A stretch of 64,000 bases of DNA from Rhodanobacteraceae bacterium (GCA_016713135.1 JADJPR010000020.1:124001-188000), one strand, 5' to 3'. Counted from the stretch's first letter, positions 43,217 to 53,151 are shown. Notes: generated from the letters alone by a model not told the origin. A program made the numbers and translations.

Positions 43217-43768
43217 TCAATCCGGCCGCAGCACGTCGATGGCGAATTCGCCCTCGTAGGGCGGCACGCTGCACTCGACCACGTCGCCGGGCGCGATCTG
43301 CAGGCGCACGCCGACGACATCCGCGCTGATCGGCACCTGGGCGCAGCAGCGGTCCGCCAGCGCGGCCGAGCGGATCGTGCGCGCGCCCTCCTCGCGCAGG
43401 AACTCGAACACACGGAAGAAGGAATAGCCCTGGTAGAGCACGTCGTCGATCACCAGTACCTGGCGGTCCTTGATGGTCGGCGCGTCGGTGGGCTTGTCCA
43501 GCCGGGTCTCCGGGTGCAGCAGCTTGAGATCGTCCGAATAGCGCTTGACCAGCAGGTCCAGCCGGTCCACCGCGAATCCCGGGTTCAGTGCCGCGATGGC
43601 CGCCACCAGCCGGTCCGCCAGCGGCGCGCCGCGGCGCAGCACGCCGACGACCACCGGGCGCTGGGCCGGATCCAGCAGCGCGAGGGTCTGTCGCGCCATC
43701 CGCGCGATCACCGCTTCCAGATCTTGCGTGGTGTAGAGGCGGAAACGCTGGCCGGCGACTTCGGTCAT
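43217..43768 (-). CDS. Type I phosphoribosyltransferase (PyrR-like)
   Basis: This is a 183-residue protein with the PRPP-binding motif VLVIDDVLYQGYSFFR and an early GVLRRGAPLADRL loop. This pattern is shared by purine or pyrimidine phosphoribosyltransferases and by PyrR-type regulators. The start at 43768 (MTEVAGQRF) matches relatives, but Met codons at 43798 and 43801 are possible. The base is not determined. It precedes the 5'-nucleotidase gene, which fits nucleotide salvage. Confidence 0.8.
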   Translation of the reverse strand: MTEVAGQRFRLYTTQDLEAVIARMARQTLALLDPAQRPVVVGVLRRGAPLADRLVAAIAALNPGFAVDRLDLLVKRYSDDLKLLHPETRLDKPTDAPTIKDRQVLVIDDVLYQGYSFFRVFEFLREEGARTIRSAALADRCCAQVPISADVVGVRLQIAPGDVVECSVPPYEGEFAIDVLRPD

Positions 43769-43928
43769 GGAAGGTCTCGCAGAGTCTGGACGGGCCATCA
43801 TATCGGTCCGCGCCCCGCGGCGCTGCGCGCGGATCAGCAGCGCCGCCAGCGCGACGCCCGGTCCGGACTTGCGCCAGCCACCGCGACCACGAAGACGAAG
43901 CGGCGGGCCGTCATGGGCAGCCTGCGTG

Positions 43929-43962
43929 ATTCGCATTCTGCAAATCTGCATTCGCATTCTGC
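43929..43962 (+). promoter_or_regulatory. Candidate activator-binding site, 13-base direct repeat
   Basis: ATTCGCATTCTGC occurs twice, at 43929-43941 and 43950-43962. The copies are 21 bases apart centre to centre, or two helical turns. They lie about 90-120 bases before the sigma-54-type promoter, the usual distance for a bacterial enhancer-binding protein. The sigma-54 response regulator at the end of the fimbrial locus is the obvious candidate to bind here. Confidence 0.55.
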
Positions 43963-44050
43963 GATTCGTCGCCTGCCACGGCCGGCGGAATCGAATCCTG
44001 CAAAATCCATTTAGTCCATATAAAACAATACTTTATCCATGAAAGTGAGG

Positions 44051-44067
44051 TTGGCACGCTCCCTGCA
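44051..44067 (+). promoter_or_regulatory. Sigma-54-type promoter of the fimbrial operon
   Basis: The sequence TTGGCACGCTCCCTGCA fits the sigma-54 consensus YTGGCACGN4TTGCW with one change (CTGC for TTGC). The invariant GG (44053-44054) and GC (44065-44066) are 12 bases apart as required. Transcription should start near 44078, about 50 bases before the pilin start. The nearby sigma-54 activator gene supports this call. Confidence 0.8.
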
Positions 44068-44127
44068 GCATGGAAACCGCCGCCGGCACTCGCCGGTGCC
44101 ACCCATCCCAACCCAAGGAGCTTTGCC

Positions 44128-44600
44128 ATGAACCTCAAGAACCTCTCCCTCGCCGCCCTCGCCGCCTCCCTGCTCGCCGCCGGCGCAGCCAACGCTGCGG
44201 TCGGCCCCACCTCCGGCCAGATCATCATCCGCGGCACCGTCGGCTCGATCTGCGAAATCGGCGTGGTCGACTACGGCACCAACCTCGACCTCGTCGCCGG
44301 CGAAAGCAACCGCGCGGTGGGTCAGGTGACCCGGAAACCTGCAACGATGCCGACGGCTACTCGGTCAGCTTCACCTCCAGCGAAGGCGGCAAGATGGTCG
44401 GCCCGCTGGGCGCTGCCAGTCCCTACCGCGTCAACTACGACTCGATCAGCGATCACAGCCTGGCCAGCGATGCCTCGATCGCCCGTCCGGACCCGCAGTG
44501 GAATGTGCAGCACGAGCTGACCGTGAATGTCGAAGGGCAGGACGAACTGCCGGCCGGCGAATACCGCGATACCGTCACCGTCACCATCGCCGGCGCCTGA
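44128..44600 (+). CDS. Major fimbrial subunit (chaperone-usher pilin), one frameshift as read
   Basis: This is a ~157-residue secreted pilin. A strong ribosome-binding site (AAGGAG at 44116-44121) and a signal peptide (LAALAASLLAAGAANA) are present. The N-terminal mature part (TSGQIIIRGTVGSICEIGVV) and the C-terminal part (ETCNDADGYSVSFTS to EYRDTVTVTIAGA) are in different frames. They join near 44331 within GTGACCCGGAAACC, where one base appears lost or two gained. The ending matches pilin domains that donate a strand to the chaperone. It heads the operon and is followed by a stable hairpin. Confidence 0.75.
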
Positions 44601-44630
44601 TCGCCGCCTTTCTGATCAGATCGACTACCG

Positions 44631-44657
44631 GCACCGGGCGCGCACTGCGCCCGGTGC
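44631..44657 (+). promoter_or_regulatory. Stable hairpin between pilin and chaperone genes
   Basis: An 11-bp perfect GC-rich stem (GCACCGGGCGC with GCGCCCGGTGC) closes a 5-base loop. It is followed by TTGGCAG, not a T run, so it is not a classical terminator. A structure at this place could protect the pilin message or reduce read-through, giving more pilin than chaperone and usher. Confidence 0.6.
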
Positions 44658-44711
44658 TTGGCAGAAGCGCAAAATGGCAATGGCCGGCGCGCCGGCCTGC
44701 AGGAGACTCAG

Positions 44712-45437
44712 ATGTACAAGTGGTCGCGGCTGTTGATGGCCATGTTCATGTTCGTGATCGCGCCGGTGCACGCGTTCAAGCTCACGCCGATCGAGGCGGA
44801 GTTCGGCCCCGGTCGTTTGGCGGTGCAGACCTTCAAGGTCGAGAACCCTGGCGCGCAGCCGGTCGCCATTGAACTCAGCGTCCACGCCCGCTCGATGGCC
44901 GCCTCCGGCGAGGATGTACTGACGCCGGCAGCAGAGGCGTTTGCGGTGTTCCCGGACCAGATCGTGCTGCAGCCCGGGGAGACCCAGAGCGTGCGCGTGC
45001 AATGGACCGGCACCGAACTGCCAACCATCGAGACGGCTTATCGCCTGATGGCCGAGCAGTTGCCGATCACCCTCGGCAATGAGGGCGAGCGCAGCGGCCT
45101 GCGGCTGATGGTCAAGTATCTCGCCGCGCTCTACGTGCGGCCGGCGGATCCGGCGGCTGTGCTGACCGCGGAGATCGCCAGCGACGTCCGCGACGGTCAG
45201 AAAGTCGCGGTCATCCGGGTGGACAACCGCGGCAACGCCCACGCAGTGCTGCAGGCTTCGATGATCGAGGTGAGCGCGGGGGGCAAGCCGGTGGCGTATT
45301 CCGAAGAGCAGCGCGAGGCCGTGCACGGCAAGAACGTGCTTGCAGGCGTGCGGCGGGAACTGGTGATGCCCTGGTCGCCCACGCTGGACGCGGGCGCGCT
45401 CACGGTGGCACTGAAGCAACCGGCCGCAGAGGACTGA
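44712..45437 (+). CDS. Periplasmic pilus chaperone
   Basis: This is a 241-residue chaperone with a signal peptide (LLMAMFMFVIAPVHA). It has the two-domain immunoglobulin-like pattern of PapD/CsuC-type proteins. FKLTPIEAEFGPGR opens the first domain. The segment IVLQPGETQSVRVQW and the later YRLMAEQLPI correspond to the strands that cap pilins. The start follows an AGGAGA ribosome-binding site. It lies 111 bases after the pilin and 18 bases before the usher. Confidence 0.88.
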   Translation: MYKWSRLLMAMFMFVIAPVHAFKLTPIEAEFGPGRLAVQTFKVENPGAQPVAIELSVHARSMAASGEDVLTPAAEAFAVFPDQIVLQPGETQSVRVQWTGTELPTIETAYRLMAEQLPITLGNEGERSGLRLMVKYLAALYVRPADPAAVLTAEIASDVRDGQKVAVIRVDNRGNAHAVLQASMIEVSAGGKPVAYSEEQREAVHGKNVLAGVRRELVMPWSPTLDAGALTVALKQPAAED

Positions 45438-45455
45438 GCAGCGGCACGCTCGCGA

Positions 45456-47854
45456 ATGTCCATCCGAAGCCCCCTGATCCCGGGTTTGCTGGCCCTCGTG
45501 GCATCCACGGGCGCCTGGTCGCAGTCCAAGGAGGACCTGTTTCGCCAGGTCTTCGGCAACAAGGCAGCGACCGAGCGCAGTCTGGAAGCGGAACTGCTGG
45601 TGGATGGCTACAGTCGCGACACGGTCTCGATCAGGATCGCTGGCGAGCAACTGATCGGAGTGGACCTCTCGCAGCTTCGATCGCGCCTGCAGGAACTTCT
45701 GGACGATGCGACTGCAACCTGCCTCGGCGCGCCAGCTGAAGACCCCGTCGAGCGCGCAGGCGAGTGTGGCCTCCGGCTGAGCTACGACGCGTCTACGCTC
45801 AAGCTGATGGCGGAAGTGCCCGCCAAACTGCGCCGCGAACAAGCGCTTCCCGTGCGCACGACGCCGCCGGCCCGTCCGCCGACGGCCGGCGAAGCGCGCC
45901 TGTCCGGCTTCCTCAACCTGAGCGCGTCCTCACGCTGGCAGACCGGCGGCGCGCAAGACCTGCGCAGCGATGCGCTGGGCCTGGACGGTGCCATGCGCTG
46001 GCGCGGAGCCACCGTAGAGTTTGACGGTGTGTGTGCCAGCGGCGGTTGCGCCCCCGGTCTGCGCTCACTGGTGGTCGACCAGACCCAGGGAATCCGTCGC
46101 TGGCGCCTGGGGGACTTGCCGGACACTCAAGCCGGCGCCATTCCGATCCCTGGACTGCGCGGTTTGTCGGTCGCCACCGCCTTCGAGCTGGCGCCGGCGC
46201 AGAGCTACACGCCGGACCTGGACACCCCGCTGGAACTGAACGCGCCGGCGACGGTGGAGTCCTGGTGAACCAGCGCCCCGTGCAGCGTTTCCAGCTACCG
46301 GCCGGGCGTTACTCGGTGCGCGACTTCCCCCTCGCCTTCGGCGCCAATGCGGCCGAGCTTCGGATCACGGACGCCGCCGGTCGCGTCCAGACGCGCCAAC
46401 TGGAAGCCTTTGTCGACCTGTCGCTGCTGGACCAGGGCCGCACACGCTTCGGTATTGCGCTCGGCCAGCCGGCGATCGGCCTGGGCCTGGGTGAGGACAG
46501 CGCTCGCCCGTGGACCATCGCTGCCGAGTACGCCAGCGGGCTCAGTCCGCGCACGACGGTCAGCTATGCCTACGCCGGGATGCCCGAGTTACGGCGCCAT
46601 GTCGCCGAGATCGGGGTGACCCAGGCGCTCGGCCGCTGGTTGGTTGGAACCCAACTGGATTGCTCGGCTGGCTTGTCGCCCGGCTGCATGGCTGCGTTTC
46701 GCTTCCGGCGTGGCAGCGACCCGATGGCCGCGCACCCAGGCTGGCGGCTGGAGGGAGCGCTGACGCTGCGTCAGGCCGGTTACCTGGACTTGCTCGACGC
46801 ACCCGCGGGCGGTCGCCGTGCCCAAGGGTTTCTGCGTGCCGCGCGCAGCCTCTCCGACCGTTACAGCGTGGCCTTCGGCCTGCGCGCCGGCCGCGACGAT
46901 CGGGCGCAGACGGATGTCCTGGTGAGTGCACAACTGGGCGGCCGCCTGGGGCGACATTTCAGCTTTCGCGTCGGTGCGGAGCACCTGCGTTCGCCTGGCT
47001 TGCCGCATGAGACCCGCTACACCGCCAGTCTGTCGCTGTTGTTCGATCGTGCCGCGCAGTCCGTGCAATGGGACGCGGACAGCCAGGACTCGCTGCAATC
47101 CGCTCGCTGGCAACTCAACCGGGGCGGCCTGCGCGGCGGCTACAGTGCCGCCGCAGGGCGCAGCTCCAGCGACTTCGGGGACACCGCCGATGCCAGCGGG
47201 AGCTTCCGCCACGAGCGCTTCGGAGCGGATCTGTCGCTGGCCCAGGCGATGCCAGCGCTGGGGCCGAGCGTTCGCGACACGCGCCTGACAGTCCGCAGCG
47301 CCCTGGTCTATGCGGACGGCCACTTCGGCATCAGCGAGCGCGTGGTCAGCGCGTTCGGCATTGTGGTGCCGGCCGACCCCGAAGCCGCGGGCACGGTGTA
47401 CGTCAATCCGGTCGACGAGGATTACATCGCCAGCAGCCGCGGCCCCGGACCGGCGGTCGTGCCGAACCTGCGGCCGTACGAGGCGCGTTCGCTGGTACTG
47501 TCGTTGCCGGAACTGGCCACCGGCCATGACCCTGGCCCGCTGTTCCCGGTCGTGCTGCCGGGCTACAAAGGCGGCGTGCTGATTCCCGCCGGCGGCGCCA
47601 CCACCCTGAGCCTGAGTGCCCGTCTGCTGGATGCGTCCGGGCAGCCGCTCGAACTGATCGCCGGCGAGTTGGTTCCGGCGGACGGCGGCGATGCGCTCCC
47701 GGTCTTCGCCGGCCGCGGCGGCCAATTGCGCGCGCATGGGCTGCGCCCGGGCACCTGGACCTTGATCCTGCACACACGCCCGACGCGCCGGCAGACGCTG
47801 GTCATTCCCGCCGATGCGCGCGGCTTGGTCGAACTCGGAGACCTTGCGCCATGA
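45456..47854 (+). CDS. Fimbrial outer-membrane usher, one frameshift as read
   Basis: This is a ~800-residue outer-membrane beta-barrel that assembles and exports the pilus. A signal peptide (LIPGLLALVASTGAWS) and an N-terminal domain that accepts chaperone-pilin complexes are in the first frame. The barrel, plug and C-terminal domains (NQRPVQRFQLPAGRYSVRDF onward, ending RGLVELGDLAP) are in another frame. The join near 46,258 (LNAPATVE to VLVNQRPV) fits one missing base; as read, the first frame ends at TGA 46266-46268. The stop overlaps the next gene (ATGA). Confidence 0.82.
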
Positions 47855-48708
47855 TCGTTCGCACCCTGCTGCTCCTGATTTTCGCCGGTGCCGGCGCTGC
47901 CCGGGCCGAATGCAGCGCTACCCTGCAGGTACCCGTCAGTCACCGGATCCCGGCCTGGCTGGCGGTCGACCTGGCCGAGGGCCGGATGCTCCAGGAGAGC
48001 ATCGACCTGCGGGTGGACGGGATCGACGGCTGCCCCACGCTGGCCCTCGGCGTTGATGTGGAAGCGAGCGATCCGCGGTCGCGCGTCGAGATCCTGAGCG
48101 CACCCAACGGGGCCCAGGTCGGCACTTCCCCAGGTGCCGGGCAACCGCTGCTGCGGCTCGCCACCGACCGCACCGAACTTCGCCTGGCGCCGGTCGTGGC
48201 ATGGTCTGCGCAAGGACAAGCGTTGCGCGCGGGCGAACACGGCCTGCGTCTGCGCTGGCGCCTCTACCCGGCGGATGACCTTTTGCCGCAGCCCCTGGTC
48301 GAAGTCGAGACACGGCTCAGCGCGACGGTCCCGGCGGTGCTGGAGGTGGAGTTGGTGGCCGCCGGCATGCAACTCCCGCTGGCGGGCGCCCAGGCGCTGC
48401 TGGACTTCGGAGAGGTCAGCTCCGGTGCCGGGCGCCGCGCGGAAATCCGTGTCCGCGGCAACGCCAGGGCACAACTCGGCATCAGCCGCCGCTGGGGCGA
48501 GCTGCGCCTGCGCGACCGGCCCGGTTACGCCATTCCTTACACGCTGCTGGTGGACGGGCAGATCGTGTCCGGCAAGGAATGGCGTTGGCTGCTCGACGGC
48601 GATTCGGACGCTGGCCGGGCGGACCTGGAGGTGCGACTGGGCGATGTGGAAAGGCGTGCCGCCGGCGTTTACGAGGACGTTCTGACGCTGGTGGTGGCGC
48701 CAGAGTAG
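47851..48708 (+). CDS. Fimbrial tip adhesin or minor pilin
   Basis: This is a 285-residue secreted protein with a signal peptide (LLLLIFAGAGAARA). It is the last gene of the fimbrial operon and overlaps the usher stop. The C-terminal half resembles a pilin or spore-coat-U-like domain (ALLDFGEVSSGAGRRAEIRV...GVYEDVLTLVVAPE). The N-terminal half is less familiar, as expected for a receptor-binding tip subunit. The adhesin role is inferred from its position. Its stop lies six bases from the convergent regulator gene. Confidence 0.75.
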   Translation: MIVRTLLLLIFAGAGAARAECSATLQVPVSHRIPAWLAVDLAEGRMLQESIDLRVDGIDGCPTLALGVDVEASDPRSRVEILSAPNGAQVGTSPGAGQPLLRLATDRTELRLAPVVAWSAQGQALRAGEHGLRLRWRLYPADDLLPQPLVEVETRLSATVPAVLEVELVAAGMQLPLAGAQALLDFGEVSSGAGRRAEIRVRGNARAQLGISRRWGELRLRDRPGYAIPYTLLVDGQIVSGKEWRWLLDGDSDAGRADLEVRLGDVERRAAGVYEDVLTLVVAPE

Positions 48709-48714
48709 GCAAGT

Positions 48715-50133
48715 TCAACCGGCACCCCACTGCGCGAGTTTGCGGTAGATCGTGGACGGCGCCACCTCCAGACGGCGCGCGGCCTCCGGAATGTTGCCTT
48801 TGCACACGGCGATCGCATGCTCGATGGTGCGCCGCTCGATCGAGGCCAACGGCTCGATGGTGCCTTGCGGGGCCACCGCGGGCGCCACCGGGCTGCCAGG
48901 CGCTGGCACGGCTTGGGCGGCGGGGGGGAGGCGTGGCGACTGGCGCGCTTCCAGGCGCAGTTGCGCGGGCCCCAACTCGCCACTCGCATTGAGCACCACC
49001 GCATGCCGGATCACATTCTCCAGTTCGCGCACATTGCCGAGCCAAGGATGGCGCAGCATCGCGCCGCGAGCGTCCTGGCTGAATCCATTGAAGCGTTTGC
49101 TTTCCTCGCGTGCAAATCGTTGCAGCAGTTCTTCAGCAAGCAGGAGGACATCATCCTCGCGCTCGCGCAGGGGCGGCAGATGCAGCGGGATCACATGCAG
49201 GCGGAAGTACAGGTCCTCGCGGAAACGCCCGGCCTGGACCTCCATCCACGGATCCCGGTTGGTTGCGCACAGGAAGCGGACGTCCACCTGGCGTTCCTGG
49301 TTCGCGCCCAGGCGCTTGACCACACCGGTTTGCAGGAAACGCAACAGCTTGCTCTGCAAATCCAGATTCATCTCGCCAATTTCGTCGAGGAACAAGGTGC
49401 CGCCATGCGCCTGCTCGGCTGCGCCCTCGCGCGCTTGCTGCGCACCGGTGAAGGCGCCCTTCTGGTGGCCGAAAAGCTCGCTCTCGATGAGGTCGCGCGG
49501 GATTGCGGCGCAATTCAAGGCGACGAAGGGCCCCTCCCGGCGGGGACTTTCCGCGTGGATGGCGCGAGCAGTCACCTCCTTGCCGGTGCCGCTCTCGCCG
49601 GTAATGAAAACCGTGGCCTTGCTCGGCGCCGCGGCGGCAATGGTGCGGTAGACCGCCTGCATGGCCAGGCTCTTGCCGATGAATCCATGGAAGCGCTCAC
49701 GGATGCCCGCGCCCATCAAAGTGTCGACCTGCCGCTGCAGCATCAGGCGTTCGAGGGCATTGCGCAGCGTCTGGGTCAGTCGGTCCTTGCTGACCGGCTT
49801 TTCCAGGAAGTCGATCGCCCCCAGGCGGATCGCCTCCACCGCAAGATCCACGCTGCCGTGTCCGGTCGCTACCACCACCACGATGTCCGGCGCCTGTGCG
49901 CTCAAGGCCGTGAGCAGTTCCAGGTCGTTGGCGTCCGGCAACTGCAGATCGAGCAGGACCAGGGTAGGCGCCGCTTCGGAAATGGCCGCGATGGCATCGG
50001 CGGCGCTGCCCACGCTCGAGGTCTGCCAGGGCTGGTCGCGCAGGTACGCCCGGTAGAGCGCGCGCAGGCTGTCGCTGTCCTCGACGATGAGGACAGTCGC
50101 TGGCGACAGCAGCGATCGCAGACGGTCATTCAT
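48715..50133 (-). CDS. Sigma-54-dependent response regulator (NtrC family)
   Basis: This is a 472-residue transcription activator. The receiver domain (~10-125) has the phosphorylation site Asp62 in LLDLQLPD. The AAA+ domain has Walker A GESGTGKE at 179-186 and the sigma-54 contact loop GAFTGA at 226-231. The C-terminus carries a Fis-type helix-turn-helix (GNIPEAARRLEVAPSTIYRK). The start overlaps the stop of the hybrid kinase gene (ATGA). It lies convergent to the fimbrial operon, whose promoter is of sigma-54 type, so it most likely controls that operon. Confidence 0.93.
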   Translation of the reverse strand: MNDRLRSLLSPATVLIVEDSDSLRALYRAYLRDQPWQTSSVGSAADAIAAISEAAPTLVLLDLQLPDANDLELLTALSAQAPDIVVVVATGHGSVDLAVEAIRLGAIDFLEKPVSKDRLTQTLRNALERLMLQRQVDTLMGAGIRERFHGFIGKSLAMQAVYRTIAAAAPSKATVFITGESGTGKEVTARAIHAESPRREGPFVALNCAAIPRDLIESELFGHQKGAFTGAQQAREGAAEQAHGGTLFLDEIGEMNLDLQSKLLRFLQTGVVKRLGANQERQVDVRFLCATNRDPWMEVQAGRFREDLYFRLHVIPLHLPPLREREDDVLLLAEELLQRFAREESKRFNGFSQDARGAMLRHPWLGNVRELENVIRHAVVLNASGELGPAQLRLEARQSPRLPPAAQAVPAPGSPVAPAVAPQGTIEPLASIERRTIEHAIAVCKGNIPEAARRLEVAPSTIYRKLAQWGAG

Positions 50134-52015
50134 GCGCGGACTCCCCGGGCCTGCTCCAGCCAACGCTGGACCGCAGCCTGCACGGCGCGGCCCATCTCGA
50201 CGACGGCGGCAGCGCGGGCGCGCCCATCGCCCGCAAGCCCCTGTCCGCACACCTGCTCCAGTTCGCGCGCCGCCTCCGACAGGCGGTCTGCGCCGAAGGT
50301 GGCCGCAGCCGACTTCATCGCGTGCGCTTCCCGGCCGACCTTTTCCAGCGGCAGCTCCGGACCCATCCGCGCCAGCCGCTGGCCCAACTCGCGCTCGAAC
50401 GCGGCCAGCACATCGATGGCGAGTTCGGGCCCCAAGTCCACGGTCATGCGCTCGATCGCCTGCGGCTGCCACACCGGCCCGGCCTCCGGCGAACGCGGCA
50501 CGAAGCGTTCGATGACCCGCACCAGATCCTGCTGATCCACCGGCTTGCTGAGGTAGTCGTTCATGCCGGCGGCCAGGCAACGCTCGCGATCGCGCGGATG
50601 CGTGTCGCCAGTGACCGCCACGATCGGCACGCGCCCGGCGTCTCCGCCGATCTGGCGGATGGCTGCAGCCACCTCCAGGCCGCTCATGTCGGGCAGCGAG
50701 AGATCGGCAAGCACCAGGCCGTAGCGCCGCTGGCTGACCAGGCGCACCGCATCCGACCCCATGCTCACCGCATCGCACTGGCATCCCAGGCGCTGCAGGC
50801 GCGCGAGCATGACCATCTGGTTGGCGTCGCTGTCTTCCAGGATGAGTACCCGTGCGCGCTCGCCGGCGGCCGGCTCAAGTGACACCTCCGGGCGCTCGAT
50901 GGAGGGCACCACTTTGCCCAGCGTGGCGTCGATGATGGTCCGTCGACGCATCGGCGAGGACAGCCAGAGCAGCGCGTCGGCGCCGGGTGCCAGATCCAGC
51001 CGCGGCTGCATGCCGATCGGCACCAGCACCGCTGCCGAGCGCGCACGCGCCGCCTCGCGCAGCACCGCCGCCGCCATCGGCGCATCCTGGTGGACCAGCA
51101 GCAGGTCGAACTCGCCCCCGCGCTGGAGCAAGTCCGCCCCTGCACCACCGTCGGGGACCACGCGCACACCCAGGCCCCAGCTCTGCAACTGCTCGCCGAA
51201 GCTGGCGCGACGCGCCGCATTGCCATCCACCAGCAAAACCCGCCGCCCGCGCGCCTCGCCCACCAGGTCGCAGAGCCTTTCGAATTCGCTGTCGCGCTGC
51301 AGGCGCAGGTCGAAACTGAACACGCTGCCGCCGCCGCGCCGCGGGGAGTAGCGGATGCTCCCGCCCATGCGCTCGACCAGCCGGCGACACAAGGCAAGCC
51401 CGATTCCCAGGCTGGACATGCGCAGGTCGCCCGGAGCGGCTTGCGGCAGGATCGGCGCGAACAGGTTATCGCGCATGGACTCGGGCACGCCACGGCCGCT
51501 GTCCCGCACTTCGAACCACAGGCGCTCGCCGCGCGTATCGCCGGGCGCCGGGCGCACGCTGAGCACCACGCTGCCGCGCTCGGTGGCCTTGCCGGCGTTG
51601 TCGAGCAAATTGACCAGGACCTGGCGCAGGCGGAAACCGTCTCCGCGTAGCGCCACCGGCGTCTGTGGATCGATGATGCTGGCGACCGCCACGCCGCGCG
51701 CATGCAATCGCGCCGCCACGGTCCCGAGGGCGCCCTCGGCGATGGCCACCGGTCGATGGGTGCTGTGGTCAGGCGCAACTCTCCGGCGTCCAGACGGGCC
51801 AGGTCCAGGGTGTCATTGACCAGTTGCAGGAGGGCGCGACCTTCATCCACGGCGGTGTCGACGAAACGGCCCTGGTTGGCATCCAGCTGGGTCTGACTAA
51901 GCAGTTCCAGACTGCCGAGGACGGCATTCAGGCGGCTCCTGAAGGCGTGCGTGAAGGCGCTGGTGAAGCGCGCCATCGCGCGGCTTTCGATACTGGAAGA
52001 CTGCTCGTCGGACAT
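50130..52015 (-). CDS. Hybrid histidine kinase with receiver and Hpt domains, one frameshift as read
   Basis: This is a ~628-residue kinase. The dimerisation domain has the phospho-acceptor pattern FTHAFRSRLNAVLGSLELL in the first frame. Near 51,755 the frame changes (LTTAPID to VAIAEGALG; one base missing). The ATPase domain (LRQVLVNLLDNAGKATERG, SLGIGLALC) follows, then a degenerate receiver, a full receiver (LADLSLPDMSG) and a C-terminal phosphotransfer domain (AHAMKSAAATFGADRL). No transmembrane helix or sensor domain is seen, so it probably senses a cytoplasmic partner. It is the likely partner of the overlapping regulator gene. Confidence 0.82.
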
Positions 52016-52256
52016 CCGTTGACGCCTCGAAATTCGGGCCGCGGCCAGGAACGCGGGCGGCGACCGGCGCTGATCCTAATCGATGCCGGCGCGCTGGGCT
52101 TGATCGAACCCCACGCCGACGGTCGCAGGGTGCGCGGCGATTCCCAGACGCGCTCAATCGTGGCCTACTGGGCGCCATGAACGCGCGCACCTGGTTTCGC
52201 CGTTGGACCCCGCCGCCCTGCGCCAGGCCTGCAGCCTGCGCCCGGATCGCGGCAGC

Positions 52257-52766
52257 ATGAGCACCCGAATCCTCGGCATCGATCCCGGCTCACGCCGCAC
52301 GGGCATTGGCTTGATCACGAGCACTCGCGGGCAGCTGAAGCACGTCCACCACGGCATCGTCCAGACCTTCGACGAGAACTTCCCCTTGCGCCTGAAGGAC
52401 ATCTTCGACGGCGTGACCGCGGTGATCGCGGAGTTCAAACCTGACGAGGCGGCGGTGGAGACCGTGTTCCTGTCGAAGAACCCGCAGTCCGCGCTGAAGC
52501 TCGGCCAGGCGCGCGGCGCGGCGATCTGCGCCTGCGTCAACGCCGGCCTGCCGGTCAGCGAATACGCGCCGCGCCACATCAAGAACGCGGTGGTGGGCGC
52601 CGGCGGCGCCGACAAGACCCAGGTGCAGTACATGGTCGGCATCCTGCTGACCCTGCAGGGCCAACTGCAGGCCGACGCCGCCGATGCGCTGGCGGTGGCC
52701 ATCGCCCACGCCCACATGCGCGAGACCGCCGGCCGGTTGGGGCTGCCGGCGAAGCTGTTCCGCTGA
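52257..52766 (+). CDS. ruvC: Crossover junction endodeoxyribonuclease RuvC
   Basis: This 169-residue Holliday-junction resolvase acts with RuvAB. The four catalytic acids are in place: Asp in ILGIDPG, Glu in AAVETVFLSKNP, and the C-terminal DAADALAVAIAH pair. The start at 52257 (MSTRILGID) follows family length; the 18 upstream in-frame residues are not conserved. ruvA and ruvB are not downstream, so the usual ruvCAB order is broken here. Confidence 0.95.
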   Translation: MSTRILGIDPGSRRTGIGLITSTRGQLKHVHHGIVQTFDENFPLRLKDIFDGVTAVIAEFKPDEAAVETVFLSKNPQSALKLGQARGAAICACVNAGLPVSEYAPRHIKNAVVGAGGADKTQVQYMVGILLTLQGQLQADAADALAVAIAHAHMRETAGRLGLPAKLFR

Positions 52767-52870
52767 GCGTCGTCGGTCGCGCTCAAGGCAACGCGCGAGC
52801 GCGGCGCGGCTCTGTGCACTTCTTCTCGCGGGGGCGTTTCCCCGAGCTTGGAGATCCGCGAGGAAGGCGC

Positions 52871-53140
52871 ATGTCGCAACGCCATCGAGTCCTGCTGTGC
52901 CTCTGGGCACTGAGCCTTGGCGGCCTGGCCTGGGCGCAGCCCAGTGGCGGCCCCTACGCCATGCGCAAGCAGGTCATCGCACCAGGCGGGCGCGCGTTGG
53001 GTGCCGGATCAGCGATCTCGGCCACCCTCGGCGAACCCGGCGTCGGCACCTTGACTGGCGGCGGGTTGCGCTTGACCGGCGGATTCCAGACACCGCGGCC
53101 ACCCGTGGCCGACACCCTGCATGCCGATGGCTTCGAATAA
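52871..53140 (+). CDS. Small secreted protein ending in HADGFE
   Basis: This is an 89-residue protein with a signal peptide (LLCLWALSLGGLAWA) and an AGGAAGG ribosome-binding site. The mature part (~65 residues) has a Gly-rich beta pattern (PGVGTLTGGGLRLTGGFQ) like the sGGGYxLxGGF repeats of larger secreted proteins. It ends TLHADGFE, matching other tails in this window. It lies 11 bases before the S74 fibre gene, so an operon is likely. Function unknown. Confidence 0.75.
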   Translation: MSQRHRVLLCLWALSLGGLAWAQPSGGPYAMRKQVIAPGGRALGAGSAISATLGEPGVGTLTGGGLRLTGGFQTPRPPVADTLHADGFE

Positions 53141-53151
53141 GCGGAGACCCC

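Larger units (their letters stand above)
43769..44127. other. Divergent upstream region of the fimbrial operon
   Basis: No gene is seen here. The region includes a 13-base direct repeat (43929-43941 and 43950-43962), an AT-rich stretch around 44005-44040 and the sigma-54-type promoter at 44051-44067. The part before about 43900 presumably holds the phosphoribosyltransferase promoter. Confidence 0.6.

Noticed and set aside
44631..44657. Rho-independent terminator after the pilin gene
   Set aside because: The stem is strong but no T run follows, and the chaperone and usher continue in the same direction.
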